Shown: one piece after another, positions 20,763 to 29,654 of the stretch | How the letters are laid out: every line of letters starts with the position of its first letter | Numbering within the stretch: the stretch's first letter is position 1 | Source: Streptomyces rubrogriseus | Lineage (GTDB): Bacteria > Actinomycetota > Actinomycetes > Streptomycetales > Streptomycetaceae | DNA: 64,000 nucleotides | Direction of reading: 5' to 3' | NCBI RefSeq assembly: GCF_027947575.1 | Contig: NZ_CP116256.1 | Location: 7,750,001-7,814,000 of the forward strand | Position numbers and translations under genes: made by a program | The notes under the pieces: model-generated | Seen by the model: the letters and a program-made list of their open reading frames with translations, nothing else | What the model was told of the DNA's origin: nothing | The model's database searches: none

Positions 20763-21962
20763 TCAGTTGGGGGCCAGCAGCTTCAGCTCGGGGTGGGCCG
20801 TGCCGCCCTCGATCGCCGTGGAGGAGATGTGGGAGACGACGCGCTCGTCGACGGGGTCGTTCGCCGGGTCGTCGTGCACGACGAGGTGCTCGTACGTCGT
20901 GGCCCGCTGCGCCGGGACCCGCCCCGCCTTGCGGATCAGGTCGATGATCTCCAGCCGGTTGGACCGGTGCTTGGCGCCCGCGGAGGAGACGACGTTCTCC
21001 TCGAGCATGATCGAGCCGAGGTCGTCCGCGCCGTAGTGCAGGGAGAGCTGGCCGACCTCCTTGCCGGTGGTCAGCCAGGAGCCCTGGATGTGGGCGACGT
21101 TGTCGAGGAACATGCGGGCGATGGCGATCATCCGCAGGTACTCGAAGAGCGTGGCCTGCGTGCGGCCCTTCAGGTGGTTGTTCTCGGGCTGGTAGGTGTA
21201 CGGGATGAAGGCGCGGAAGCCGCCGGTGCGGTCCTGCACGTCCCGGATCATCCGCAGGTGCTCGATGCGCTCGGCGTTGGTCTCGCCGGTGCCCATCAGC
21301 ATGGTGGACGTCGACTCGACGCCCAGCCCGTGCGCGATCTCCATGATCTCCAGCCAGCGCTCGCCGGACTCCTTCAGCGGCGCGATGGCCTTGCGCGGCC
21401 GCTCGGGCAGCAGCTCCGCACCGGCACCGGCGAAGGAGTCGAGTCCGGCGGCGTGGATGCGGGTGACGGCCTCCTCGACCGACACCTTCGAGATCCGCGC
21501 CATGTGCTCGACCTCGCTCGCCCCCAGGCTGTGGATGACGAGCTGCGGGAACTCCTTCTTGATGGCGGCGAAGTGCTCCTCGTAGTACTCGACGCCGTAG
21601 TCCGGGTGGTGGCCGCCCTGGAACATGATCTGCGTACCGCCCAGTTCGACCGTCTCCGCGCAGCGGCGCAGGATGTCGTCGAGGTCGCGGCTCCAGCCCT
21701 TCTTGGTGTCCTTGGGGGCCGCGTAGAAGGCGCAGAACTTGCACGCCGTGACGCACACGTTCGTGTAGTTGATGTTGCGCTCGATGATGTACGTCGCGAT
21801 GTGCTCCGTACCCGCGTACCGGCGCCTGCGTACGGCGTCGGCGGCGGCGCCCAGCGCGTGCAGCGGGGCGTCGCGATAGAGGTCGAGCGCCTCTTCGGGG
21901 GTGATTCGCCCACCGGCGGCGGCGCGGTCGAGGATGGGCTGAAGGTCGGCCTTCTCGGTCAC
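20763..21962 (-). CDS. mqnC: Cyclic dehypoxanthinyl futalosine synthase (radical SAM)
   Basis: Radical SAM enzyme of the futalosine menaquinone pathway that cyclises dehypoxanthine futalosine. The 399-residue protein has the CX3CX2C cluster motif as CVTACKFC (Cys 70, 74, 77), followed by FYAAPKDTKKGW and GGTQIMFQGGHHPDYG. Full family length. The start is GTG at 21962. It is transcribed with the amidohydrolase-like gene. Confidence 0.96.
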   Translation of the reverse strand: MTEKADLQPILDRAAAGGRITPEEALDLYRDAPLHALGAAADAVRRRRYAGTEHIATYIIERNINYTNVCVTACKFCAFYAAPKDTKKGWSRDLDDILRRCAETVELGGTQIMFQGGHHPDYGVEYYEEHFAAIKKEFPQLVIHSLGASEVEHMARISKVSVEEAVTRIHAAGLDSFAGAGAELLPERPRKAIAPLKESGERWLEIMEIAHGLGVESTSTMLMGTGETNAERIEHLRMIRDVQDRTGGFRAFIPYTYQPENNHLKGRTQATLFEYLRMIAIARMFLDNVAHIQGSWLTTGKEVGQLSLHYGADDLGSIMLEENVVSSAGAKHRSNRLEIIDLIRKAGRVPAQRATTYEHLVVHDDPANDPVDERVVSHISSTAIEGGTAHPELKLLAPN

Positions 21963-22040
21963 CGGCGTCCCTTTCGCAAGGTTCGTAAGGGTTGTGGACG
22001 GACCGCACCAGCGTACGCCAGGCGTTTGGGACGCTCGTGC

Positions 22041-22823
22041 TCAGGCCGCGTAGGCCCCGGCCAGGACGCCGAGGAAGGCGCCCGCGATCAGGAACGGCCC
22101 GAAGGGGATGGCCGTCTTGCGGTCCGCGCGCCGGGCGACGAGGAGGGCGCCGCCGTACAGCGCCCCGAGCAGGAACCCGGCGAAGGTGCCCAGCATCAGC
22201 GTGGGCCAGCCGTACCAGCCGAGGACGGCACCGGCCGTGAGGGCGAGCTTGACGTCGCCGAAGCCCATGCCGGCCGGGTTGATGAGGAACAGCACGAGGT
22301 AGCCGGCGCCGAGGGCGAGGGCGCCCAGCAGGGCGGTCGTCCACTCCCCCGCGTGCTCGGGCACGAGCGCGGTGAGCCCGAGCAGGACGAGCGCGGCGCC
22401 GGCCAGCGGCAGGGTGAGCGGGTCGGGCAGCCGCCGTACCTTCAGGTCGACGACGGCCAGCAGCACGCCGACCGGGGCGAGCAGCAGCCAGACGGCGACC
22501 TCGGGCCGGGTGCCGGTGGCGGCGGCGAGCGCGGCGCAGACGAGGGCGGTGGCGACGGCGAGGGACGCGGTGCGCGGACCGTAGGACGCCTGACCGGCCG
22601 GGCACCGCGCGCACCGGGCCCGGCCGAGCCAGCCGGGTACGGGGTGCCGCCCGTCCGGGCACCGCTCGCGCCAGGCCTCCCCGGACGGGGCGGAGAACCG
22701 GTAGGCCGCACGGGGCAGCGACGCGCCCGCCGCCGCGCCCCACACCGCGGCGACGAGGACGACCACGAGATCGATGTCGACGGCGCTGTCCATGACGGAG
22801 TCGATGGCGGAGTCGATGCTCAT
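22041..22823 (-). CDS. Prepilin peptidase (A24 family)
   Basis: 260-residue membrane aspartic protease that processes type IV-type or Flp prepilins. The two active-site aspartates appear in AVVDLKVRRLPD and GMGFGDVKL (GxGD motif). A cysteine group (CPDG...CARC) in the N-terminal half recalls the zinc site of longer prepilin peptidases. ATG 22823 overlaps the stop of the LysM-BTAD gene. The probable substrate is the Flp pilin at 35.6-35.8 kb, encoded in the tad cluster 13 kb away. Confidence 0.9.
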   Translation of the reverse strand: MSIDSAIDSVMDSAVDIDLVVVLVAAVWGAAAGASLPRAAYRFSAPSGEAWRERCPDGRHPVPGWLGRARCARCPAGQASYGPRTASLAVATALVCAALAAATGTRPEVAVWLLLAPVGVLLAVVDLKVRRLPDPLTLPLAGAALVLLGLTALVPEHAGEWTTALLGALALGAGYLVLFLINPAGMGFGDVKLALTAGAVLGWYGWPTLMLGTFAGFLLGALYGGALLVARRADRKTAIPFGPFLIAGAFLGVLAGAYAA

Positions 22824-25800
22824 CCGGCGGCGGAGACGCCCTCGCGCCAGGTCGGCAGCAGCTCGTCGAGCAGCGCCTCGGTGCGCGGCGGCACCCCGCG
22901 GGCCCCGCTGCGGGCGACGAGGTCGGCGGCGAGGACGCGCAGTCGGCCGGGATCCCCGGTGGTGTGGGTGGCGCGCAGCAGCTCGTGCCACAGGCGTTCG
23001 TCGGCGGGGGCGGTGCGCAGCGCCGCGGTCAGCGCCTCGATGGCCTTCTCCGCGCGGTCCTTCTCCAGGTGGAACTCGGAGAGCGCCAGCCCGGTGTCGG
23101 CGACCAGCAGCGGGAGCTGGGCGTCGACGATCTCGTGGGTGAGCCAGCGGTAGCGGCCCTCGGGCCGGTCGGCCAGCAGCGGCCCGCGCACCAGCACCAG
23201 CGCGTCGGTGAGCAGCCGCCCGCGCACCTGGCGGCTGCCGACGCCCCGGCCCTGGGTGGCCTCGTAGTAGAGGGAGCGCAGGACGTCGAGGTCGGAGACG
23301 ACGGACTTGGCGAGGGTGAGCCGGCCGGTGGCGTCGGTGCCGAGCCGAGGGGTGCCGTCGGGGTCGGAGCCGAGCCAGGCCCGCAGTCGCTCCAGCAGCG
23401 CGTCGCGCACGTCCGCCGTCACGCCGCGCGGCCACAGCGCGGAGGACAGCACCCGCGGGTGGACACCCTCGCGGTGCAGCAGGAGCAGCGCCAGCGCCTC
23501 GTGCAGCAGGGCGCTGCGCTCACCGTCGGGCGTGTCCAGGCCGATGATCTCGTACGACCCGACGAGGCGGGCGTACACCGCGGGCCGCCCCTGCTCGCTG
23601 ATGTCGACGAGGAACGGCGGGGCGTTGGCCGGCCGGCCGGGCCCGCCCTCCGGGTCGGAGCCGGGGCCGGAGCCGGGATCGGCGTCGGTGAACAGCTCGA
23701 CGACGGCACGCCGCTGGGCGGCCGGCAGCATCTGGGCGTCCAGTTCGAGCCCGAGCAGCGGCGCGAGCAGGCGGCCCGCGCCGGTGATCTCCATCTCCCA
23801 GGCGGCGCCGGGCAGGTCGGTGCCCTCGGTGCCGACGAGGTAGCCGATGCCGAGCCGACCGGCGTCGGCCGCGAGTTCGGCCAGTCGCAGCGCGTCGTCG
23901 TCGGAGGGCTGGGCGGCCAGCAGGACGAGGTGCGGGGCCCAGCGGGTGTGCTGGGCGGGTCCGGTGCGGCCGGTGAGTACGGAGTCGTGCCCGGCGGCAC
24001 CGAGCGCGCCGCGCCGCTGCCGGGTCTCGGCGGACATGGTCTCGAAGAGGTCCTCGAACCCGTCGAGATGGCGGATCCGGTTGGGCGCGAGGGGCGTGAG
24101 GTCGTCCCCGAACCCGACCAGGGTGATGGTCATCCGGTCCGACCAGCCGTTGGTGGCCAGTTCGGCGGCGACCGACGCGAACACGGCGGCCCGGTCGGCC
24201 TCGGTGCCGCCGAGCGAGACGATGCCGGGCACGGCCTCCAGGTTGAGCAGCAGCCGGGAGTCGTCCATGGTGCCGAGACTGACGAGCCCGGGGTACGGCG
24301 CGGCCGTCTCGGCCTCCTCGTACCCCTCGGCGTCGGTGCGGGCCAGCATCCAGAAGGTCTGGTCCTGACCCTGCTGCCACGGGGCGGGCGGCTTCCCGGC
24401 CGGCTGGGCGAGCTGGAGGTGCAGGTCGCCGTTGCCGCTCATCCAGGCCGCGTAGACGACGGGCAGCGGACGGGACTCGGCGGTGAGGGAGGCGGCCAGC
24501 CCGCGCAGCGACCGGTCGAGCAGGCGTACGCCCTCGGGGTCGGCGCCGACGAGCAGCGCGTCCTGCACGTCCTGGGCGTCACCGGTCGGCGTGGGCGGCT
24601 CCATGCCGCGCCGTCCGCCGACCGCGCCGAGCGCCGACTGCCACATCGCCTGCCGGCGCCGGCGCCCGAGGGCGCCGAGGAGACCGGCGGCGAGCAGCGG
24701 TGCGGCGAGCAGCGCCTCGGGCAGCCCGAACGAGTCCCCGGCCTGTCCGGCGGCGGGGGTGGCGTGCTCCTGACCCGTGCCGGGGACGGGAGTGGCCGGT
24801 GTGACGGGGTTGGCGGGCGTGGGCGCGGGCCGCTGCTCGGGCAGGGACACCTGGGCGTCACCACCGCCACTTCCCTGGGCGTGGTCCCCGCTCTTGGCGT
24901 AGTCGCTGATCTGCTGCTGCACCTGCTCGGAGACGTTGGGCGCCTCGTCGGGCATCTCGACCAGCTCGCCGCCGCGGGCGTCGCCGGGCATCTCCATGAT
25001 CCAGCCCGGCCGGATGAGGCTGGCCTCGGACAGCCTGGACCCGTCCGGCTGCACCCGGTCCTTGTTGAGCTCGAAGATCTCCTTGTACCGCCGCCCGTCA
25101 CCGAGGTGCCGTTCGGCCACCTCCCAGAGGGAGTCGTGGTGACGACCCTCGGGCGGCTGGATCCGGTAGTACTTCGTGTCGCCGTGCGCGGCGGAGGAGC
25201 CGCCGTCGGCGCGGGCGGCGTCCTGGCCCGCCTGTCCCGCCTGCTCGGCCAGGGCGCCCGCGGTGGCGGCCGCCTGTTCCTGCTGCTGGGCGAAGATCCC
25301 CGGCGTCTGCTGGGCGGCGGCGACGGACGGCTTCTGGTTCCCCTCCAGACTCTGCCCCAGCTGCGACAGCCCCGGTGTGAGGCTCGCCGCGGTGGCACCG
25401 ACGAGGAGCAGGGCGGCGACCAGCTGCCGGGCCAGCAGCTGACTGGGCCCGGACCCGGGCACCCGCCCCGGCACCCCGACACCGGACAGCGCGGCCTTGA
25501 CCTCGACGAGCACACAGGCGGTGAACTGCGCCCAGGCGAGCCAGACGATGACGGTGAGGATGTGCAGGAAGGTGGAGACGGTGATCTCGCGCTGCAGCCA
25601 GTCGAGGCTCGGCGCCCCACCCGGGAACGGCCACCCCGCGGTCACGGCCAGCGCGAACGGCACCCCGACGACCAGCCCCGCCAGCACGACGAAGGCAAGG
25701 AACGCCTTGACGAAGTCCCCGAACGACCGCCGCCGCACCCGCACGGGCTGCGGCGTGCGGTTTCTCGGTGCCGAGGGTGCCGAGGAAGCCGTCGAGCTTG

Positions 25801-25828
25801 ACGAGCTGGTGGTGCGGCGTCGCGGCAT
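22820..25828 (-). CDS. LysM and BTAD-domain membrane protein
   Basis: 1002 residues. After a Ser-rich basic N-terminus come three hydrophobic segments (about 45-65, 90-112 and 140-155), an Ala/Gln-rich stretch, then a LysM-like domain (YRIQPPEGRHHDSLWEVAER, LGDGRRYKEIFELNKDRVQP). A further helix near 400 leads to a large cytoplasmic part ending in a bacterial transcriptional activator (BTAD) domain of helical repeats (about 760-1000). No DNA-binding wing is obvious. Coupling to the prepilin peptidase gene suggests a role in pilus assembly or its control. Confidence 0.85.
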   Translation of the reverse strand: MPRRRTTSSSSSTASSAPSAPRNRTPQPVRVRRRSFGDFVKAFLAFVVLAGLVVGVPFALAVTAGWPFPGGAPSLDWLQREITVSTFLHILTVIVWLAWAQFTACVLVEVKAALSGVGVPGRVPGSGPSQLLARQLVAALLLVGATAASLTPGLSQLGQSLEGNQKPSVAAAQQTPGIFAQQQEQAAATAGALAEQAGQAGQDAARADGGSSAAHGDTKYYRIQPPEGRHHDSLWEVAERHLGDGRRYKEIFELNKDRVQPDGSRLSEASLIRPGWIMEMPGDARGGELVEMPDEAPNVSEQVQQQISDYAKSGDHAQGSGGGDAQVSLPEQRPAPTPANPVTPATPVPGTGQEHATPAAGQAGDSFGLPEALLAAPLLAAGLLGALGRRRRQAMWQSALGAVGGRRGMEPPTPTGDAQDVQDALLVGADPEGVRLLDRSLRGLAASLTAESRPLPVVYAAWMSGNGDLHLQLAQPAGKPPAPWQQGQDQTFWMLARTDAEGYEEAETAAPYPGLVSLGTMDDSRLLLNLEAVPGIVSLGGTEADRAAVFASVAAELATNGWSDRMTITLVGFGDDLTPLAPNRIRHLDGFEDLFETMSAETRQRRGALGAAGHDSVLTGRTGPAQHTRWAPHLVLLAAQPSDDDALRLAELAADAGRLGIGYLVGTEGTDLPGAAWEMEITGAGRLLAPLLGLELDAQMLPAAQRRAVVELFTDADPGSGPGSDPEGGPGRPANAPPFLVDISEQGRPAVYARLVGSYEIIGLDTPDGERSALLHEALALLLLHREGVHPRVLSSALWPRGVTADVRDALLERLRAWLGSDPDGTPRLGTDATGRLTLAKSVVSDLDVLRSLYYEATQGRGVGSRQVRGRLLTDALVLVRGPLLADRPEGRYRWLTHEIVDAQLPLLVADTGLALSEFHLEKDRAEKAIEALTAALRTAPADERLWHELLRATHTTGDPGRLRVLAADLVARSGARGVPPRTEALLDELLPTWREGVSAAG

Positions 25829-26111
25829 GGGCGGAGTCCTGGGTCGTGGTCGTGGGCGGCGAAAGCCGCGGGGGCGTCCGGTAAGAGGGGTGTGCTGAGC
25901 CTACCGAGATCTTATGGACTCCCACCGGCGGCGGCGAAGGGGCGAGGGAGGCCCACATCACAACGTCCGCCCGTTTCACGCCCTTTGCCCGCCTCTACGG
26001 AGACCCCCTTCACACACCGCACACAATCCCCGAAAACCGGTCAGAGGCCGTGCACGCACCCCTGGTAGCTTCGTTCCCTCTCGCACACGCCGCATCCCGG
26101 GGGGAACACCA

Positions 26112-26777
26112 GTGGCCCGCAGCGCCCTCACCATGACCGCCGCCACCTTCGCCGCGACGGCGGCCCTGCTCCTGACCGCCTGCGGCGGAGACGGCGACGA
26201 GTCGTCCCCGGACGACATCAAGGGGGCGGGGACGGGGGCGAGCACCTCATCTCCGTCGGCCTCGGCGTCGGGAGCGGCCGACGTGGACCGGCCGGACGTG
26301 AGCCTGCCCGAGGACCTGAAGCTGGTCTTCGACTTCCAGCGGCCGTCGGACGCGGACCAGGCCGCAGCGCTGGAGGACGCCGCGAACTACATCCGCGCCC
26401 TGGACCACGGCATCGCGCAGCAGGATCCGAACGACCCCGCGTATCAGTTCTATTCGACCGGCGGCGCCGAGAAATACGCGAAGTCCCAGATCGAGGCGTG
26501 GGTCAAGGACGGCTGGACGGTCACCGGAGACGACCGGTACTTCAACGCCAGTATCGACCCCGTGGGTGAGGGCAAGTCGGTGCTCGTCAGCTTCTGCCGC
26601 AACCAGGCGAAGTTCTACAGCAAGAAGGTCGAGACCGGGAAGGTCAACTACACCGAGGAGAACCTGGACAGCTACCAGAAGTTCAGCCTGCTGATGAGCC
26701 CTTCCGAGGCGTCGGCGGCGGTGTGGCAGGCGCGGCAGATCGAGGTGCAGGGACGGGTGAAGGAGTGCAAGGGATGA
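26112..26777 (+). CDS. Lipoprotein of the module A lipoprotein/secreted pair
   Basis: 221 residues with a clear lipobox (LLLTAC, Cys near residue 22), then a Ser/Ala-rich linker and a folded domain beginning DVSLPEDLKLVFDFQRPSD. No named family is recognised; length and layout recall NTF2-like domains. It is paralogous to the lipoprotein at 46085-46756: both have the segments AANYIRAL/AANYVRAI, KYAKSQIEA/KYAHTQIEA and KFYSKKVETGKV/KFYSKEVKTGKV. GTG 26112 follows GGGGGGAA. It overlaps the next gene (ATGA). Confidence 0.87.
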   Translation: MARSALTMTAATFAATAALLLTACGGDGDESSPDDIKGAGTGASTSSPSASASGAADVDRPDVSLPEDLKLVFDFQRPSDADQAAALEDAANYIRALDHGIAQQDPNDPAYQFYSTGGAEKYAKSQIEAWVKDGWTVTGDDRYFNASIDPVGEGKSVLVSFCRNQAKFYSKKVETGKVNYTEENLDSYQKFSLLMSPSEASAAVWQARQIEVQGRVKECKG

Positions 26778-27883
26778 CCGTGCGTCGTCGCCGCCTCTAC
26801 TGGTCGTCCGCAGCTCTGTCGATCGCCATGGTCGGAGGCCTGGCCCCGGCGGCCCATGCCAACGGCACCCCCGGCAACACCACGACGCCTCCAGCCGACG
26901 AGAGCCCCAAGGGCGACGCGAACGGCCGCACCCTGCTGTCGTCGGTCTCCCAGTCCAGGATCCAGGTCACCTATCCCGACGGCCGGACCGGCAGCGGCTC
27001 CATGGAGGATCTGACCTCCGTCGACCCCAACTGGGAACCGCCCGTCTGCTGGTACGAGCCGGTGTTCACGCCGGAACAGCTGAAGTCCGCGGTCGCGGAC
27101 CTGAAGAGAAACGGCGGCCTGGGTGCCGTGAACGCCCATGAGTTCTGGACCTCGGGCATCTTCGTGGATCACTACGAGGAGGGCGAGGAACAGGACAACT
27201 TCGACATCAACTCGTCGAAGAACACCATGGCCAAGGGCTACAAGGACTACAACGTGGGCAAGGACGGGATGTTCTGGCGCAGCGTGGTCCGCAAGGGGCA
27301 CGAGCACGACACCAAGGCCTGGGACTGCGGCCGCGTCATGTTCTGGCAGGACGCCGGCACGATCCCGGACGACGAGCACGCCCCCACCCCCGAGACGCTC
27401 GCGGCCTACGCGTACGACCAGATCGACGTACCCAAGACCGAGGTCGAGCTGAAGCCCCGGACGAAGTCCACCGTCAATCTCCCCACCTGGGTCTGGCTGG
27501 ACAAGGGCACCTTCAAGGAGGTCAAGGTCCGGGCCGAGCTGCCGGGCACCGGTCTGTGGGCGGAGACGACCGCGAAGCCGATCGCCCTCCATCTGGAACC
27601 CGGCACGGCCGACGCCGAGACCTTTCCCGCCTCCGGCGACTGCGAGATCAACGCCGACGGCTCCATCGGTACGCCGTACACGAAGGGCAAGGCCGACGAG
27701 ACGCCTCCCTGCGGCATCCGCTACCTACGCGCGTCGAACGGCGAGCCGTACCAGCTGAAGGCCTCGATCACCTGGGAGATCTCCTGGGAAGGCAACGGCG
27801 GCGCCCAGGGCGACCTGCCGGACGGCACCTTCGAGACGACCCAGGACATGGAAGTCCAGGAGATCCAGTCCATCAACCGCTGA
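26774..27883 (+). CDS. Secreted protein of the module A pair, unknown function
   Basis: 369 residues with a signal peptide (RRRR n-region, cleavage near PAAHA at about 30). Conserved marks shared with the paralogue at 46747: PPVCWYEP, GYKDYNVGKDGMFW, VNLPTWVWLDK, LEPGT and an EIQSINR end. Four conserved cysteines suggest disulfides. I do not recognise a family. The start ATG overlaps the lipoprotein stop, so the two proteins are made together and probably act together outside the membrane. Confidence 0.85.
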   Translation: MTVRRRRLYWSSAALSIAMVGGLAPAAHANGTPGNTTTPPADESPKGDANGRTLLSSVSQSRIQVTYPDGRTGSGSMEDLTSVDPNWEPPVCWYEPVFTPEQLKSAVADLKRNGGLGAVNAHEFWTSGIFVDHYEEGEEQDNFDINSSKNTMAKGYKDYNVGKDGMFWRSVVRKGHEHDTKAWDCGRVMFWQDAGTIPDDEHAPTPETLAAYAYDQIDVPKTEVELKPRTKSTVNLPTWVWLDKGTFKEVKVRAELPGTGLWAETTAKPIALHLEPGTADAETFPASGDCEINADGSIGTPYTKGKADETPPCGIRYLRASNGEPYQLKASITWEISWEGNGGAQGDLPDGTFETTQDMEVQEIQSINR

Positions 27884-28118
27884 ACAGTTCCTCGGCCCGC
27901 TCCACGGTCAGCGCACGCCGCGCCCATACCTCGAGCTGGTCGAGGTCCCAGCAGTCGAGCACGCGCTCCCGCAGAGCGAAGCACACCGGGATGTCCCGCC
28001 ATTCGAGAATGCGGAGCGTCATCCTGGCTCGCTCCTGGATCCGGCCCTCCACCCGGCCTTCCTCGCGGACCTGCACAGCCACTGGGTTGTCGAAGAAGTA
28101 ACGGATCTTCCTAGGCAC
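27873..28118 (-). pseudogene. C-terminal relic of an Rpn/PD-(D/E)XK-type protein
   Basis: 81 residues that look like only the C-terminus of a common Streptomyces nuclease-like family. That tail usually reads as a REEGRxEGR helix, then an LxILxxRxIxVP segment and a CxDLDQLExW..RA...A.ELF ending, and all are visible here (EEGRVEGRIQER, CWDLDQLEVWARRALTVERA). The catalytic N-terminal domain is missing. GTG 28118 has GAGAGG upstream, so it could still be translated. It overlaps the secreted-protein gene by 11 bases on the opposite strand. Confidence 0.6.
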
Positions 28119-28153
28119 GCGTCCCACCTCTCCGGTACGGCCCGATCGTCCCG

Positions 28154-28579
28154 CTACGCCGCGACAAGGTCACACCACACGTACTTGCCCCGGTTCCCGT
28201 CCCTGGCCAGCGGTTGCCACCCCCACAGGTCCGCGCACGCCCGCACGAGCGCGAGGCCGCGGCCCTCCTCCGCTTCCGTGAGCGCGTCCAGGTTCCCGGG
28301 CGGCTCCGGTGGTCCCGGGTCGGCGTCCCACGCCCCGACCCGCAGCACACCCGCCGCCCACCGCACCCGCAGCGCGGCGGGCCCCTTGGTGTGCCGTACG
28401 GCGTTGGAGACCAACTCGGTCGCGAGCAACTCGGCGGTGTCCACGAGGCGGATGAGGCCGTGCATGGTGAGGATGAGACGAAGAGTGCGGCGACAGATGG
28501 TCACCGCGCGCAGGTCGTTGGGGATGGAGAGGGTGTACTCCCAGGGGGCAGCCAGATCGATGGGCTCGGATTCGGGCAT
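28154..28579 (-). CDS. HATPase-domain anti-sigma-type regulator (RsbW-like)
   Basis: 141-residue single-domain ATP-binding protein of the RsbW/SpoIIAB class. The N box appears in LLATELVSNAVRHTKG, and the G-box region as EGRGLALVRACAD. ATG 28579 has GGAG eight bases upstream. It is divergent from the XRE regulator and the DUF397 gene, the gene set found at whiJ-type loci in Streptomyces development, where such a protein may act with the regulator rather than with a sigma factor. Confidence 0.85.
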   Translation of the reverse strand: MPESEPIDLAAPWEYTLSIPNDLRAVTICRRTLRLILTMHGLIRLVDTAELLATELVSNAVRHTKGPAALRVRWAAGVLRVGAWDADPGPPEPPGNLDALTEAEEGRGLALVRACADLWGWQPLARDGNRGKYVWCDLVAA

Positions 28580-28703
28580 GGGTGAACTCCGTTCGGCGGT
28601 CGGATGGTTGGCCGGTGGCTCCGCCGCTCGCCAAGGCATGGCGAAACGGTGCACTTCCGGCACTCGTCGGCATCACACAGTGCGCGTTACGTCACCGACG
28701 GTA

Positions 28704-28721
28704 TTTCCTAGTTTTAGGAAA
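28704..28721. promoter_or_regulatory. Perfect inverted repeat, probable operator of the XRE regulator
   Basis: TTTCCTA-GTTT-TAGGAAA: 7-base perfect arms around a 4-base spacer in the gap between the divergent HATPase and XRE genes. It is A/T-rich against a GC-rich background and overlaps the likely -35 region for the XRE gene. It is a good candidate autoregulatory operator. Confidence 0.65.
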
Positions 28722-28743
28722 CCGCAAGCGCCTGCCGTATTCT
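28714..28743 (+). promoter_or_regulatory. Candidate promoter of the whiJ-like gene
   Basis: TATTCT at 28738-28743 is a fair -10 element with a weak -35 (TTAGGA, 28714-28719) 18 bases upstream, inside the inverted repeat. The expected transcript start is near 28750, ahead of the TTG start at 28795. Weak, motif-based only. Confidence 0.4.
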
Positions 28744-28794
28744 GACCCTCGAACGAGCTACACAGTGCGATCAGTTGAAACCAGGAGGCGTCGG

Positions 28795-29646
28795 TTGCCG
28801 CCGAAGAGACACCTCACGGCCCGCAGGGTGCGCCTGGGCTCTGAGCTGCGCAAACTGCGCGAGTCAATGGGTATGAAGTCCAAGGAGGCCGCCGAACTTC
28901 TCGGCGCCGACTCGGTCCAGATGAGTCAGATCGAGTCCGGGGTCGCGGGAGTGAGCGCCAATCGCATACGCCGTCTCGCGGCCCATTACGCCTGCACGGA
29001 CGAAGGGCTGATCGAGGCGCTGGTGGCCATGGCCACCGACCGCACCCGTGGCTGGTGGGAGGAGTACCGGGGTGTACTGCCTCCGGTGTTCCTGGACACC
29101 GCCGAGGTCGAACATCACGCGACAGCCCTGCGCGAGATCGTGATCACCCACGTCCCCGGGTTGCTCCAGACCACCGACTACGCCCGTGCGGTGTACACGT
29201 ACATGATGCCGGGCCTGCCCGACAGCGAGCTGACGCCGCGAGTCGAACACCGGATGCGGCGGCACTGCGTGATCGAGGGTGCCGACCCGACGCCGTACGA
29301 GACGATCATTCACGAGTTCGCGCTCAGGGTTCGTGTTGCCGACCGTGCCGTGGCCCAGACTCAGCTTCGCCGGATTCTGGCCCAGATCGAGGGCGGCCAC
29401 GCGATCGTCCGCGTCATCCCCGCGGACCAGGACGGCTTCGCCGGCGCCGAAGCTTCGATGATGCAGGCATGCGGCCCCGTTCCCCAGTTGGACACGGTGC
29501 TCCGGGACGCGCCCACGGGCACTGCGTTCATCGATGCGGAACCGCAACTGAATCAGCTTCGAACACTGTTCCGTAAGGTGGAGAAGGCGTCGCTGAGCCC
29601 GGCGGCGTCCCGGGACTTCATCCACCGTTTGACGAAGGAACTGTGA
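28795..29646 (+). CDS. whiJ: XRE-family regulator with DUF5753-type C-terminus (WhiJ-like)
   Basis: 283 residues: an N-terminal helix-turn-helix (about 8-65: LRKLRESMGMKSKEAAELLG, QMSQIESG) and a C-terminal DUF5753-type domain with the LREIVITHVPGLLQTTDYARA hallmark, shown here in part (VPGLLQTTDYARA). The TTG at 28795 is preferred because a perfect AGGAGG lies 6 bases upstream; GTG 28765 is in frame and would add 10 residues. The symbol rests on family, partner genes and remembered synteny between mqnC and the tad cluster; many paralogues exist, so treat it as probable. Confidence 0.75.
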   Translation: MPPKRHLTARRVRLGSELRKLRESMGMKSKEAAELLGADSVQMSQIESGVAGVSANRIRRLAAHYACTDEGLIEALVAMATDRTRGWWEEYRGVLPPVFLDTAEVEHHATALREIVITHVPGLLQTTDYARAVYTYMMPGLPDSELTPRVEHRMRRHCVIEGADPTPYETIIHEFALRVRVADRAVAQTQLRRILAQIEGGHAIVRVIPADQDGFAGAEASMMQACGPVPQLDTVLRDAPTGTAFIDAEPQLNQLRTLFRKVEKASLSPAASRDFIHRLTKEL

Positions 29647-29654
29647 GGCGAGCA

